From assembly GCA_016650125.1 (NCBI GenBank), contig JAENWT010000001.1:1-64000 (forward strand): a stretch of 64,000 bases of DNA, written 5' to 3'. Below are positions 6,964 to 15,426 of this stretch, piece by piece (position 1 is the first letter of the stretch; every line of letters starts with the position of its first letter). The notes under the pieces are model-generated. The model was not told the DNA's origin, ran no database searches, and saw only the letters and a program-made list of their open reading frames with translations. The DNA is from Thermoleophilia bacterium (GTDB lineage: Bacteria > Actinomycetota > Thermoleophilia > Solirubrobacterales > 70-9). The translations under genes and the position numbers were made by a program.

Positions 6964-8631
6964 GTGAGGGTCAGGGAGCAAAGTCGATGGGATAACGGTA
7001 TGAGCCGGCCTTCGGTCGTGTTTGCCGTCGCCTTCGTGCTGGCTTTGATCGGAATGTTTGCGGCTGCGCTTCCGGCCAAGTCGAAGGTCCGCAAGCTCGC
7101 CCGGCCGAACATCGTGGTGATCCAGTCCGATGACGCGATCCGCGGCGACCTCGCATACATGCCGAACCTGCGGCGGCTGGTTCAAAACGGTGGGACCAAC
7201 TATTCGAACTTCGTTGCGCCGTACCCGCTCTGCGGCCCGGCCCGCGCCTCGTTCCTGACCGGGCAGCTCTCGCACAACAACCAGGTGCTGAGCAACTTCA
7301 ACTCCAACGACGGTGGTCACTACAGGTTCAAGTCGTTCCCCGGCAAGCTGAACCAGCGCAACTCGCTCGGACCGTGGCTCCACCGTTCGGGCTACCGGAC
7401 CGCGATGGTCGGCAAGTACCTCAACGAGTACGGCGCGCTCGGCCGCACCGAGGTGCCACCGGGCTGGGACCGCTGGGCCGGGCTGCTCGACAACTCGACT
7501 TACGACTACTTCAACTTCGCGATGAACGTCGACGGCAAGATCAAGTACTACGGCGACCGTGACTACGCCACGGCGCAGATGAACCTCGCGACCGACAACG
7601 CGAACAACCCGCCGAACAACTTTGCCGAACTGCTCCAGTCATTCTGCAAGGCCTTCGATCCGTGCGACTACTTCGGAACCCAGGACGAGAGCGTCTACAC
7701 GATGGATGTCGGCGGAGGTTATGCCGCGCGCTTCATCCGCAAGAGCGCTCCGGGCAAGCGCCCTTTCTTCCTTTATTACACGCCACCCGGCCCCCATGCG
7801 GAAGACACCAATCACGCTCAGGGCTTCCGCCCTGGTGCTCCCGAGCCCGATCCGAGGCCCCCGGCCAGGTACCGCGACACCTACGACAACACGGCGCTGC
7901 CCAAGCCGGCATCGTTCAATGAGGCTGACGTCTCCGACAAGGCGGAAAACCTCAAGGATTTGCCGCTGCTCTCCGACACTCAGATCGACACGATTACCGA
8001 CAACTACCGGGGACGCCTCGGTGCGGTTCGTTCGGTCGACGATCAGATCGGAAAGATCGTCAAACAGCTGAAGCGGGCGAAAGAGCTGAACAACACGTAC
8101 ATCGTCTTCGACTCGGACAACGGCTACATGCAGGGCGAACACCGTCTGCGCGCCTCGAAATTCCTGCCGTACGAGAACTCGATCCGCATTCCGCTCTTGA
8201 TTCGGGGACCCGGGGTACGAGCTGGGAAAACGTTGACCGGCCCCGCGATGGATGTTGACGTGACCCGGACGGTCCTCGACATGGCTGATGTCAAGCCCGG
8301 ACGGGTGATGGATGGCATCTCGCTGCTGCCTTCGGCCAAGGGCAAGCAGAAGCTCCCGAAGCGCAACATCCCGCTTCAGGCGATGCGCCCCCTGCTCAGG
8401 TTCACAACGCCGATCACTGCTTTCGATCTCCCGTACTACGGAGTCCGGACCAGCCAGTACAAGTACATCCATTGGTCCTTCGACGGCGCCAACACTGAGC
8501 TATACGACCTGAAGAAGGATCCCGACGAGCTGGTGAATCTCGTGAACGACCCGGCGCAGGCCGGAAACGTCGCGCGCCTCGAAGCGATGGCGGTCCGTCT
8601 GTCCGAATGCCGCGGCTCGAACTGCCGCTGA
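6964..8631 (+). CDS. Secreted sulfatase (formylglycine-dependent)
   Basis: This is a type I sulfatase hydrolysing sulfate esters, probably of a glycan or aryl substrate. It starts at GTG 6964, just after an AAGGAG site, and carries a signal peptide ending near residue 40. Metal-binding Asp56-Asp57 (IQSDDAIRGD) is followed by the maturation motif CGPARASFLTG, where Cys90 would become formylglycine. MVGKYLNEYG supplies the conserved Lys and DSDNGYMQGEHRL the distal Asp/Asn metal ligands. At 555 residues it matches N-acetylglucosamine-6-sulfatase-like enzymes. The motif has Ala where Ser is common, which the CxPxR consensus allows. No formylglycine-generating enzyme is encoded nearby. Confidence 0.9.
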   Translation: MRVREQSRWDNGMSRPSVVFAVAFVLALIGMFAAALPAKSKVRKLARPNIVVIQSDDAIRGDLAYMPNLRRLVQNGGTNYSNFVAPYPLCGPARASFLTGQLSHNNQVLSNFNSNDGGHYRFKSFPGKLNQRNSLGPWLHRSGYRTAMVGKYLNEYGALGRTEVPPGWDRWAGLLDNSTYDYFNFAMNVDGKIKYYGDRDYATAQMNLATDNANNPPNNFAELLQSFCKAFDPCDYFGTQDESVYTMDVGGGYAARFIRKSAPGKRPFFLYYTPPGPHAEDTNHAQGFRPGAPEPDPRPPARYRDTYDNTALPKPASFNEADVSDKAENLKDLPLLSDTQIDTITDNYRGRLGAVRSVDDQIGKIVKQLKRAKELNNTYIVFDSDNGYMQGEHRLRASKFLPYENSIRIPLLIRGPGVRAGKTLTGPAMDVDVTRTVLDMADVKPGRVMDGISLLPSAKGKQKLPKRNIPLQAMRPLLRFTTPITAFDLPYYGVRTSQYKYIHWSFDGANTELYDLKKDPDELVNLVNDPAQAGNVARLEAMAVRLSECRGSNCR

Positions 8632-8657
8632 AACCAGTCAATACGAGAGGAACCACC

Positions 8658-9065
8658 ATGAGTGAACCGACGATCGAGCCCGACCGGGAACAGATCGGGA
8701 AGCTCACCGAGTCGACGGACGAGAGTGCGATCGTGATGCTCAACCTCCTCCGCTTCAAGGACGAAGCCGACGGAGTCGATGCCGGTATGAGCGGAGCTGA
8801 GGCGTACGGCCTCTATTCTGTCGCCGTGGCACCCTTCCTCCAGGGAGTGGGCGGCGAAATCCTCTCGGCGGCGGCCTGCGTGGAAAGCATCATCGGCCCG
8901 GAAGAGAAGGAATGGGACATGGTGATCCTGGTCAAGTACCCGAATCGCCAGGCCTTCCTCAAGATGGCGACCGATCCCGAGTATCTGAAGATCGCCGTCC
9001 ATCGCACCGCGGCGCTTGCCGACAGCAGGCTCGTCGTCTCGAATCTCGTCTTCCCGCAGGACTGA
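8658..9065 (+). CDS. DUF1330 domain protein
   Basis: The 135-residue soluble protein starts at ATG 8658 after a GAGAGGA site. It has the ferredoxin-like alpha/beta pattern of DUF1330 (dimeric alpha-beta barrel) proteins, with IVMLNLLRFK near the N-terminus and DMVILVKYPNRQAFLKMATDPEY in the second half. The conserved Asp/Glu and DPEY motifs fit the family. The biochemical role of DUF1330 proteins is not established. It follows the sulfatase by 26 bases and may share its transcript. Confidence 0.75.
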   Translation: MSEPTIEPDREQIGKLTESTDESAIVMLNLLRFKDEADGVDAGMSGAEAYGLYSVAVAPFLQGVGGEILSAAACVESIIGPEEKEWDMVILVKYPNRQAFLKMATDPEYLKIAVHRTAALADSRLVVSNLVFPQD

Positions 9066-9072
9066 TCCACCC

Positions 9073-10470
9073 GTGACTTCGAGCGCCGGCAGATCCAAAT
9101 CCGGCTCAGCGGGTTACTGGCCGCAGCCGTGGTCCTGTGAAGACGGCGGCCCGCGCCGCCTCTGCAACCCGGTCGGCCAAGCCGGCCCGGATATCCAGCC
9201 CGGTGAAAGGCTGGTCGTCGAGTCCTTCCGCGACGCCTTTGCCAGCGACATGCTGATCCGGCGCGAGCCAGGTGAGCTCTACGCGCTGCGCCACGACATC
9301 CCGGTCGGGGATCCCCTGGCCAAGTCGGTCGACGGCTGGGTCGAGAAGCTCGACCCTGAAACGCTCGAAGTCATCGTTTCCAGCCCGAGGTTTCCCTCCG
9401 GGAAATACTGGCCTGGTGGCATCGCCGTCCACGCCAACGGCGACATCTACATGGTGTTCGGGTGCTGGGCACACCGGCTCAATCCTGACCTCGAGGTCCT
9501 CGTGTCCCGGCAGCTGCCGGTCGTCGACCGGCCGTACAACTCGTTCGTCATCCTCGACACAGGCGAGCTGGTCACCAAGGACTGCGATGCTCCGGACGGC
9601 CTTGCCCGGTCGACTCTCTCGATCCTCGACCCGGAGACGCTCGAGTCGGTCGCACCCGAACTCGAACTGCCCGAGCCAAGCATCGCCCGACTGGCCGCAG
9701 ATGGTGAGAACGTGGTCGTGGTCGGAACCGAGACGGTCTTTCGCATCACCCTCGACCGGGACGCCGGGAAGATCGTGGTCGACGACACCTGGCGCCCGCG
9801 CTTCGGGCCGGCACCCGGCCGGAGCTACGGCTGGGACCCGGTGATCAGTGACGAACACGTCTTCTGGATGGATCAGGGCCGCAATTCGACCGACTGGACG
9901 ATGCGCGATTCCGGCGACGCACCCGACCCCGTCCGCCTCTGGTGGGCGCGGCGTGACGACGCCGACACAATCCGCTCCGTCGAGATAAGCGGACTGCCTT
10001 ACGGGACCGAATCGAACCCGCCGGCCTGGGACCCGGTGAACGGCGTGGTCATCGGCTACGACGCCGGCAACGCCGTGCTGACCGCCCGGAAGCTGGTCGG
10101 CGACGAACTCGAACCTTTGTGGCGGCGCGATGACTTCGCCCACGCCGGCCATCTGATCCTTTATCCGGACACCCGCGAGCTCGTGGTCCAGGACTGGCGA
10201 GATCTGCCGTTGCTGAGGCAGCCGCATTTGCGGCGTGCGATCCGGCCGGTGCTCAGGTTCATGGGGCGGGCGGCCGTTGTCCGCAAGCACTCGAAGCCGA
10301 TCGGATACGACCAGCTCGTGGTGCTCGACCTCGACACGGGTATTGACAAGGGCCGGGTCGACATACCTTCACCCAGTCAGGCGTTCCTGTTTCCCGCCCC
10401 TGGGTGGGGCCGGGACATCTACTACCAGTCGATGACTTCGATGGCCCGGGTAACCGTCACGGATCGGTGA
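9073..10470 (+). CDS. Conserved beta-propeller-like protein of unknown function
   Basis: I chose GTG 9073, only 7 bases after the DUF1330 stop, giving 465 residues; the longer frame upstream overlaps that gene. There is no signal peptide. The protein shows repeated short beta-strand blocks with GxLYAL, GDIYMVFG, GELVTKDCD, ENVVVVGTETVFRI, NGVVIGYDAGN and RELVVQDWRD, suggesting a six- or seven-bladed propeller resembling SMP-30 or arylsulfotransferase-like folds. Active-site residues cannot be assigned. Its 3' end overlaps the convergent crotonase gene by 14 bp. Coupling with the DUF1330 gene is likely. Confidence 0.6.
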   Translation: MTSSAGRSKSGSAGYWPQPWSCEDGGPRRLCNPVGQAGPDIQPGERLVVESFRDAFASDMLIRREPGELYALRHDIPVGDPLAKSVDGWVEKLDPETLEVIVSSPRFPSGKYWPGGIAVHANGDIYMVFGCWAHRLNPDLEVLVSRQLPVVDRPYNSFVILDTGELVTKDCDAPDGLARSTLSILDPETLESVAPELELPEPSIARLAADGENVVVVGTETVFRITLDRDAGKIVVDDTWRPRFGPAPGRSYGWDPVISDEHVFWMDQGRNSTDWTMRDSGDAPDPVRLWWARRDDADTIRSVEISGLPYGTESNPPAWDPVNGVVIGYDAGNAVLTARKLVGDELEPLWRRDDFAHAGHLILYPDTRELVVQDWRDLPLLRQPHLRRAIRPVLRFMGRAAVVRKHSKPIGYDQLVVLDLDTGIDKGRVDIPSPSQAFLFPAPGWGRDIYYQSMTSMARVTVTDR

Positions 10471-11254
10471 ACTCTGGCGGTTCTTTGGTCACTCCGGCCA
10501 TGACGGCGGCCATCTGGTTTGGTGATCCGATCAGCTTCATCTGAAGTTCCGATTCGAGTTCCAGGGCAGTCTTGTCTGACTTCGGCCAGGTGGTGTCGAA
10601 GAGTTGCTTGGCCGATCGGACCGCGTCCGGGGACCGGCCGGCGATCTCGGCTGCCAGTTCGCGCGCCGCGGCGAGTGGGTCGGCTTCGACCCGGGTGGCG
10701 AGGCCCAGGCTCACGGCTTCTTCGCCGCTGATCACACGGCCGGTGAAAGTCAGTTCCTTGGCCTGATCGAGCGAAAGCAGGCGCGGCAGGGAGGCGGTGA
10801 TGCCCATGTCGGGCACCAGGCCCCAGTGGACTTCACGGATGCTCAACTTCGCGTCTGCCGTGGTCAGGCGGATGTCGGCGCCGAGCGCGATCTGCAGTCC
10901 ACCGCCGAGGCAGTTGCCGTGGATCGCGACGATCACCGGGACCGGCACTTCGATCCAGGCTGTGGACACACGCTGGAAAAGGTTCGCGCCGAAGTCATCA
11001 CGCTTGATCGCGTTCTCGCCGAAGCCTTCGGCCTGGCCGCCGGCGAGCCAGCCGACGTCGATCCCCGAGCAGAAGCTCGGGCCTTCGCCGTGGAGGACGA
11101 CCGCTCTCAGGCCAGGTTCAGAGGCAAGCCGTTCGGCCGCGGCCGCGATCGCGAAAAACATGTCCCCGTCCAGCGCGTTGTGTTTGTCGCTGCGCACCAG
11201 GGCGACTTCGGCGACATGGTCCTCGACGGTGACGCGTACGCGGTCTTCTTCCAT
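10457..11254 (-). CDS. Enoyl-CoA hydratase/isomerase family (crotonase)
   Basis: The 265-residue crotonase-fold protein acts on acyl-CoA thioesters. The oxyanion-hole segments are GPSFCSGIDVGWL (about 59-71) and HGNCLGGGLQIALGADIRL (112-130). The first catalytic Glu of classical hydratases is replaced by Gln (GGGLQ), while the second Glu is present in IREVHWGLVPDMG. This pattern resembles dienoyl-CoA isomerase-type members more than true hydratases. The gene is monocistronic and convergent with the propeller-like gene, and no other beta-oxidation gene is adjacent. The exact reaction is uncertain. Confidence 0.85.
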   Translation of the reverse strand: MEEDRVRVTVEDHVAEVALVRSDKHNALDGDMFFAIAAAAERLASEPGLRAVVLHGEGPSFCSGIDVGWLAGGQAEGFGENAIKRDDFGANLFQRVSTAWIEVPVPVIVAIHGNCLGGGLQIALGADIRLTTADAKLSIREVHWGLVPDMGITASLPRLLSLDQAKELTFTGRVISGEEAVSLGLATRVEADPLAAARELAAEIAGRSPDAVRSAKQLFDTTWPKSDKTALELESELQMKLIGSPNQMAAVMAGVTKEPPEFTDP

Positions 11255-11378
11255 GCGCCGCAGCCTATCTGCCTGAAACGTAAGATCGGCCGGTGTCCGA
11301 GGTCCTCGAGAGCAAGGTGTAAGGCTCAGAGTATCTCGAGGCTGCCCGGTCGCCGCCCGTGGCGTCTAGCATCGCCGC

Positions 11379-12119
11379 ATGATCCTGAGCCACGGCGACG
11401 GCCTTCAAACCACCGTCCAGGTGTCTGAGTATCCGATCGAGGATTTCGAATTGCGGGTCGCCTCCCTGCCCGCGGCGATGTCGCTGCTTCAGTGGTGTGG
11501 GCAGGAGCGCATCGAGGAGGCCCTCGTGGGCGGGTTCTACATCCGGGAACCTCAGGCTCCGACCGACCCGCTGCTCAGCGGGATGCCGCTGGGCGAGCTT
11601 CGTTCGGTTGGAGAACAGTGTGCCTCGGTGCCCTTCGACGTTCCCTGGGGTGCACGGCGTGCCTGCATCCATTCGGCGGGAGGCAAGGTGACGATTGCGC
11701 CTCGCGACCAGTTGCCCGAAAACCTCGCGGGAGATCTGCTTCAGGCCGGCCCGATGCTCGTCGCCGCCGGCCGGCCGGCTGATCGGACGCGGGAGGGTTT
11801 CTCGGCCGGTTCCGGGCAGTTCGACTCCGACATCACGCAGGGCCGGCATCCCCGGGCGGCCCTGGGGATCAGGGACGGCAGCCTCCTGGCAGTGGTGACC
11901 GACGGCCGCACCGAGCGCGAAGCCGGCCTGACTATGGACGAACTTGCGGCCCAGATGCTCGAGCTGGGGGCGGCGTCGGCCCTCAACCTGGATGGCGGTG
12001 GATCGGCCTCCATGATCAGGGGCGGGCAACTCGTCAATGTGCCCCGCGAGGGTGACGGAACGGAAATCCCCGGAGGGCGCCCGGTCTCCACGGCGCTGGC
12101 CTTCCTCCCGCGCAGGTAG
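11379..12119 (+). CDS. Phosphodiester glycosidase family protein (NAGPA domain)
   Basis: The 246-residue protein fits the NAGPA domain (phosphodiester glycosidase; PF09992 type). The C-terminal signature RHPRAALGIRDGSLLAVVTDGR, LTMDELAAQMLELGAASALNLDGGGSASM and the final VSTALAFLP are all present. Eukaryotic relatives remove GlcNAc from phosphodiester-linked GlcNAc; bacterial members are linked to cell-wall or exopolysaccharide processing. No signal peptide is evident, so cytoplasmic action or a misplaced start is possible. The following gene is a GT4 glycosyltransferase, so both may act on a surface glycan. Confidence 0.8.
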   Translation: MILSHGDGLQTTVQVSEYPIEDFELRVASLPAAMSLLQWCGQERIEEALVGGFYIREPQAPTDPLLSGMPLGELRSVGEQCASVPFDVPWGARRACIHSAGGKVTIAPRDQLPENLAGDLLQAGPMLVAAGRPADRTREGFSAGSGQFDSDITQGRHPRAALGIRDGSLLAVVTDGRTEREAGLTMDELAAQMLELGAASALNLDGGGSASMIRGGQLVNVPREGDGTEIPGGRPVSTALAFLPRR

Positions 12120-12158
12120 CAGGTTTGGCCGATCATGAGGGCCGGAGCAGGAAGTTCA

Positions 12159-12173
12159 CAGGTTAGTAACCTG
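12159..12173. promoter_or_regulatory. 15-nt palindrome abutting the glycosyltransferase start
   Basis: CAGGTTA-G-TAACCTG is a perfect inverted repeat ending 5 bases before the ATG at 12179. No Shine-Dalgarno sequence is present, so the gene may be leaderless or the dyad may act as an operator at the transcription start. Confidence 0.45.
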
Positions 12174-12178
12174 GTTGC

Positions 12179-13540
12179 ATGCATGTTCTCTCCGCAATCC
12201 TCTTCTTTCCCCGCGGGGGGTCGGCTCAGGTGGCCCGGGACCTGGCCACCTATTTGCCTGAACATGATTGCGACGTAACGCTCCTTGCCGGTTCGCTGGG
12301 CTCCGGGCTGGGTGACGCGAGGACTTTCTATGCCGGGCTCGATCCCCGAGTGGTCGACTTCGACCGTGGCGACGCTCCGATGCATCCTTCTTACGAAGAC
12401 CGGCCGGGCGCCCCGGACCGCTGCTTTGCCAGGCTCGGCGACGAGGAATACAGCGCCCAGGTTCACGCCTGGTCCCGGGCCATGGAAAAAGCGGACGCCG
12501 CCGGCATGGATGCGCTCCACCTCCATCACCTCACCCCGATGAACGAAGCGGCGGCCCGGGTTGCGCCAGACGTACCGGTCTTCAGTCATCTGCACGGGAC
12601 TGAACTGGCAATGCTGGAGCGGATCGCCGCCGGGCCGCCGGAAACCTGGGCGCACGCCGAGTCGTGGGCCCGCCGCATGCGCCGATGGGCGGGATCGAGC
12701 TCGAGGCTGATCATGCAGACTTTGGAAGAAATTCCCACCGCCGCGGCTCTGCTCATGGTCGACGAAGAGAAGTTCACGGCCGTACCGAACGGATTCGATC
12801 CGGAGATCTTCAAACCCGAGGTGCTCGACCGCGGTGACTTCTGGCACCGGCACCTGGTCGAGGATCCCCAGGGATGGAAGCCGGGAGAACCCGCCGGCAG
12901 CGTTTCTTATTCAGCGAAGGAAGTCGCCGTGCTCGACAAAGCGGTCGTCCTGGTCGCGGTCGGGCGTTTCACCGAGGTCAAGCGTCTCGGCCTGATGGTC
13001 CGGGCATTCGAGCAGGCCCGCCAACGGGCTCGCCGCCCGATTGCCCTGGTCCTGGTGGGCGGTCATCCCGCTGAGTGGGAGGGTGAACATCCGATCGACG
13101 CGATCGCGGCCTCCGGCGCAAGTCATGTCTTTCTCGCCGGATGGCACGACCACGCGGGACTCTCCGACTTCTTCAACGTGGCCGATGCCCAGGTGCTGGC
13201 TTCGGTCCGCGAGCAGTTCGGCCTGGTCCTGGTTGAAGGCATGGCCTGCGCGCTGCCGCCGATCGCTGTGGACCGCTTCGGGCCGAAGGCGATCATTGAA
13301 GACGGCCGAACCGGATGGCTGGTTCCGCCGGATGACCAGTCGGCCCTGACTGCGGCAATCGTCGACGCCGTCGATGACGGCGAAGAGCGCTCGCGCCGTG
13401 GCCTCGCCGGTCGCCGCGAGGCCACCGCCCGATACGGGTGGCCGGCGATCGCCGGGGACATGGCCAAACTGCTCCACGAGGCCGCCGAGCCGACCGTAAC
13501 CGGATTGCGACCGATCAGATCGGCCGACCCGGCGGCTTGA
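12179..13540 (+). CDS. Glycosyltransferase family 4
   Basis: The 453-residue GT-B glycosyltransferase is of the GT4 retaining type. The N-terminal Rossmann domain contains the glycine-rich FFPRGGSAQVARDL loop and HLHGTE. The C-terminal domain has AVGRFTEVKRLGLMVRAFEQA and the EX7E motif REQFGLVLVEGMACALP, where the first Glu contacts the donor nucleotide sugar. The donor is unknown. An insertion-like acidic segment (around 60-130) is longer than in the smallest family members. It likely acts with the adjacent NAGPA-type gene on a surface glycan. ATG 12179 has no ribosome site upstream. Confidence 0.87.
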   Translation: MHVLSAILFFPRGGSAQVARDLATYLPEHDCDVTLLAGSLGSGLGDARTFYAGLDPRVVDFDRGDAPMHPSYEDRPGAPDRCFARLGDEEYSAQVHAWSRAMEKADAAGMDALHLHHLTPMNEAAARVAPDVPVFSHLHGTELAMLERIAAGPPETWAHAESWARRMRRWAGSSSRLIMQTLEEIPTAAALLMVDEEKFTAVPNGFDPEIFKPEVLDRGDFWHRHLVEDPQGWKPGEPAGSVSYSAKEVAVLDKAVVLVAVGRFTEVKRLGLMVRAFEQARQRARRPIALVLVGGHPAEWEGEHPIDAIAASGASHVFLAGWHDHAGLSDFFNVADAQVLASVREQFGLVLVEGMACALPPIAVDRFGPKAIIEDGRTGWLVPPDDQSALTAAIVDAVDDGEERSRRGLAGRREATARYGWPAIAGDMAKLLHEAAEPTVTGLRPIRSADPAA

Positions 13541-13562
13541 ATATCGTTCCGGTGAAGTTCAT

Positions 13563-14810
13563 ATGGACTCGTCCACCGCAACAACCACCGCTACCCGTCG
13601 AGCCGGGCCCGCCAGGGCCCGGTTGTCGCAGCCGACGGCCTTCGCCGCAATCGCCGCGATCTTCGTTGTCTTCACGGCGGCCTCGGCGGCGCCGTCACCG
13701 CTCTACGTGGTCTATCAGGAGGCCTGGGACTTCTCCGCCACCGCGCTCACCTTCGTCTTCGCGATCTACGTGGTCGGCCTGGTCGGCTCTCTGCTCGTAG
13801 TCGGCGCCCTCTCCGACTACATCGGCCGCCGCCCCGTACTTGCCGGCGCGATCGCGCTCGAAACCGTAGCCCTGATCTTCTTCATCACGGCCGGTGACCT
13901 CACCACACTCTCGATCGCCCGGGTCCTGCAGGGAATCGCCACGGGTGCCGCGATGACCACGCTCGGCGCGAGCCTGGTCGACCTCAACCCACCGCACGCT
14001 CCCGGCCGGGCCGGCCTGGTCAGCGGCGTCGCCCCGCTGGGTGGCTTGGCGATCGGCGCTCTCGGCTGCGGGGCGCTGGTCCAGTACGCACCGGCTCCGA
14101 CCCACCTGGTCTTCGCCCTGCTGCTGGCGGGCATGGTCGCCGCGGCCACGATCGTGGCTTTCATGCCCGAAACTTCATCCCGAAAGCCGGGCGCCCGCGG
14201 GTCGCTCAAGCCGCGGGTCGGCATTCCGGAGCGGATCCGGCCGCAGGTCTATGCCCTGGTCCCGATCCTCGCTTCGAGCTGGGCCCTGGGTGGCATCTAC
14301 CTCTCGCTCGGTCCCTCGGTCGCCGCCTCGGTGTTCGGCGTGGCCAGCCACCTGGTCGGCGGCCTCGTGGTCACCCTGCTCTGCGGCACCGGGGCCCTGA
14401 CCGCGTTCCTGTTGCGGGGCTGGTTGATCGAGCGCGTCCTCAACCTTGCCGCCATCCTGTTGACGGCCGGGCTCGTGGTGACGCTGGTCGCGGTCGAGCT
14501 CAACCTGCCCCTGCTTGCGGCGGCCGGTACGGTCGTCGCCGGGGTCGGTTTCGGGGCCGCGGCGCTCGGATCCTTCGGCACTCTTGCGGACCTCGCCCTG
14601 CCGGACGAGCGCGGCGAACTTTTCGCCGTGGCCTTCGTCATCTCCTACATGGCCTTCAGCGTGCCCGCTGTGATCGCCGGCTTCGCCAGCAGCACATCAT
14701 TCGGCCTGCGTTCGACCACCCTGGTCTACGGCGCCGGTGTCGCGGTCCTCGCGGTGATCGCGATGTTGACCCAGCGCCGGATCAACCGCAGGAAAGAACT
14801 CGCTGCCTGA
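13563..14810 (+). CDS. MFS transporter (12 TM)
   Basis: The 415-residue protein has twelve hydrophobic helices and the MFS signature LSDYIGRRPVLAGA in the loop between helices 2 and 3. ARVLQGIATGAAMTTLGASLVDL supplies the antiporter-type motif of helix 5, suggesting a proton-driven drug or metabolite exporter. It begins 22 bases after the glycosyltransferase and could be co-transcribed. A long arginine/alanine-rich N-terminus precedes helix 1. The substrate cannot be predicted. Confidence 0.85.
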   Translation: MDSSTATTTATRRAGPARARLSQPTAFAAIAAIFVVFTAASAAPSPLYVVYQEAWDFSATALTFVFAIYVVGLVGSLLVVGALSDYIGRRPVLAGAIALETVALIFFITAGDLTTLSIARVLQGIATGAAMTTLGASLVDLNPPHAPGRAGLVSGVAPLGGLAIGALGCGALVQYAPAPTHLVFALLLAGMVAAATIVAFMPETSSRKPGARGSLKPRVGIPERIRPQVYALVPILASSWALGGIYLSLGPSVAASVFGVASHLVGGLVVTLLCGTGALTAFLLRGWLIERVLNLAAILLTAGLVVTLVAVELNLPLLAAAGTVVAGVGFGAAALGSFGTLADLALPDERGELFAVAFVISYMAFSVPAVIAGFASSTSFGLRSTTLVYGAGVAVLAVIAMLTQRRINRRKELAA

Positions 14811-14827
14811 GTCCTGGCTGTCCGGAG

Positions 14828-15328
14828 TCAGCTCTCGACTGTGACTTCGCGCAGCTGGTGGTTGTCCACGTTGTAGACGAACCCGCGCACGCGGTCGTTG
14901 TGAAGCAGGAAATGGGACCGGCGGACCCGCAGGATCGACTGCTTCACGTCGGAATCGAGATCGGCGAAGGACTCGATCGCGAAGGCCGGGGCGACGCCGG
15001 TCTCGTTCTGGAGCTCGGCCCGGAAGCCGTCGTCGGTGATCTTCAGCATGCCGCAGTCGGTGTGGTGGATCAGCATGATCTCCTCGGTGCCGAGACGGCG
15101 CTGGGAGACGGCCAGGGACCGGATCACGTCGTCCGTGATGACGCCGCCGGCGTTGCGCAGGATGTGCGCCTCGCCGTGTTCGAGTCCGAGGGCCTGGAAT
15201 ACGTCGAGCCGCGAATCCATGCAGGTGACGATCGCGAGACGCCGTCGCGGCGCCACATCGAGATGCTTATCCGGCAGCGATTCCGCGAAATTCTGGTTGT
15301 TTGCGAGCAGTTCGTCGATCACGTCCAC
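14828..15328 (-). CDS. Beta-class carbonic anhydrase
   Basis: The enzyme interconverts CO2 and bicarbonate in the cytoplasm. The zinc ligands of the beta class are visible: Cys36 and Asp38-Arg40 in VTCMDSRLD, then His89 and Cys92 in HHTDCG. RNAGGVITDDVIRSL is the conserved segment between them. The 166-residue length matches short actinobacterial beta-CAs. It is transcribed convergently with the MFS gene 18 bases away and divergently from the RNA helicase gene. Confidence 0.92.
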   Translation of the reverse strand: MDVIDELLANNQNFAESLPDKHLDVAPRRRLAIVTCMDSRLDVFQALGLEHGEAHILRNAGGVITDDVIRSLAVSQRRLGTEEIMLIHHTDCGMLKITDDGFRAELQNETGVAPAFAIESFADLDSDVKQSILRVRRSHFLLHNDRVRGFVYNVDNHQLREVTVES

Positions 15329-15426
15329 GCGCGGAACCCTATTTGTTTAGGCCCAACTGTTACCTTGGATGGTCCCTCGTGGCCGCTTCAGCGGCTGATT
15401 TCACCCCCTCTCCCCGTTAGGCCCCC

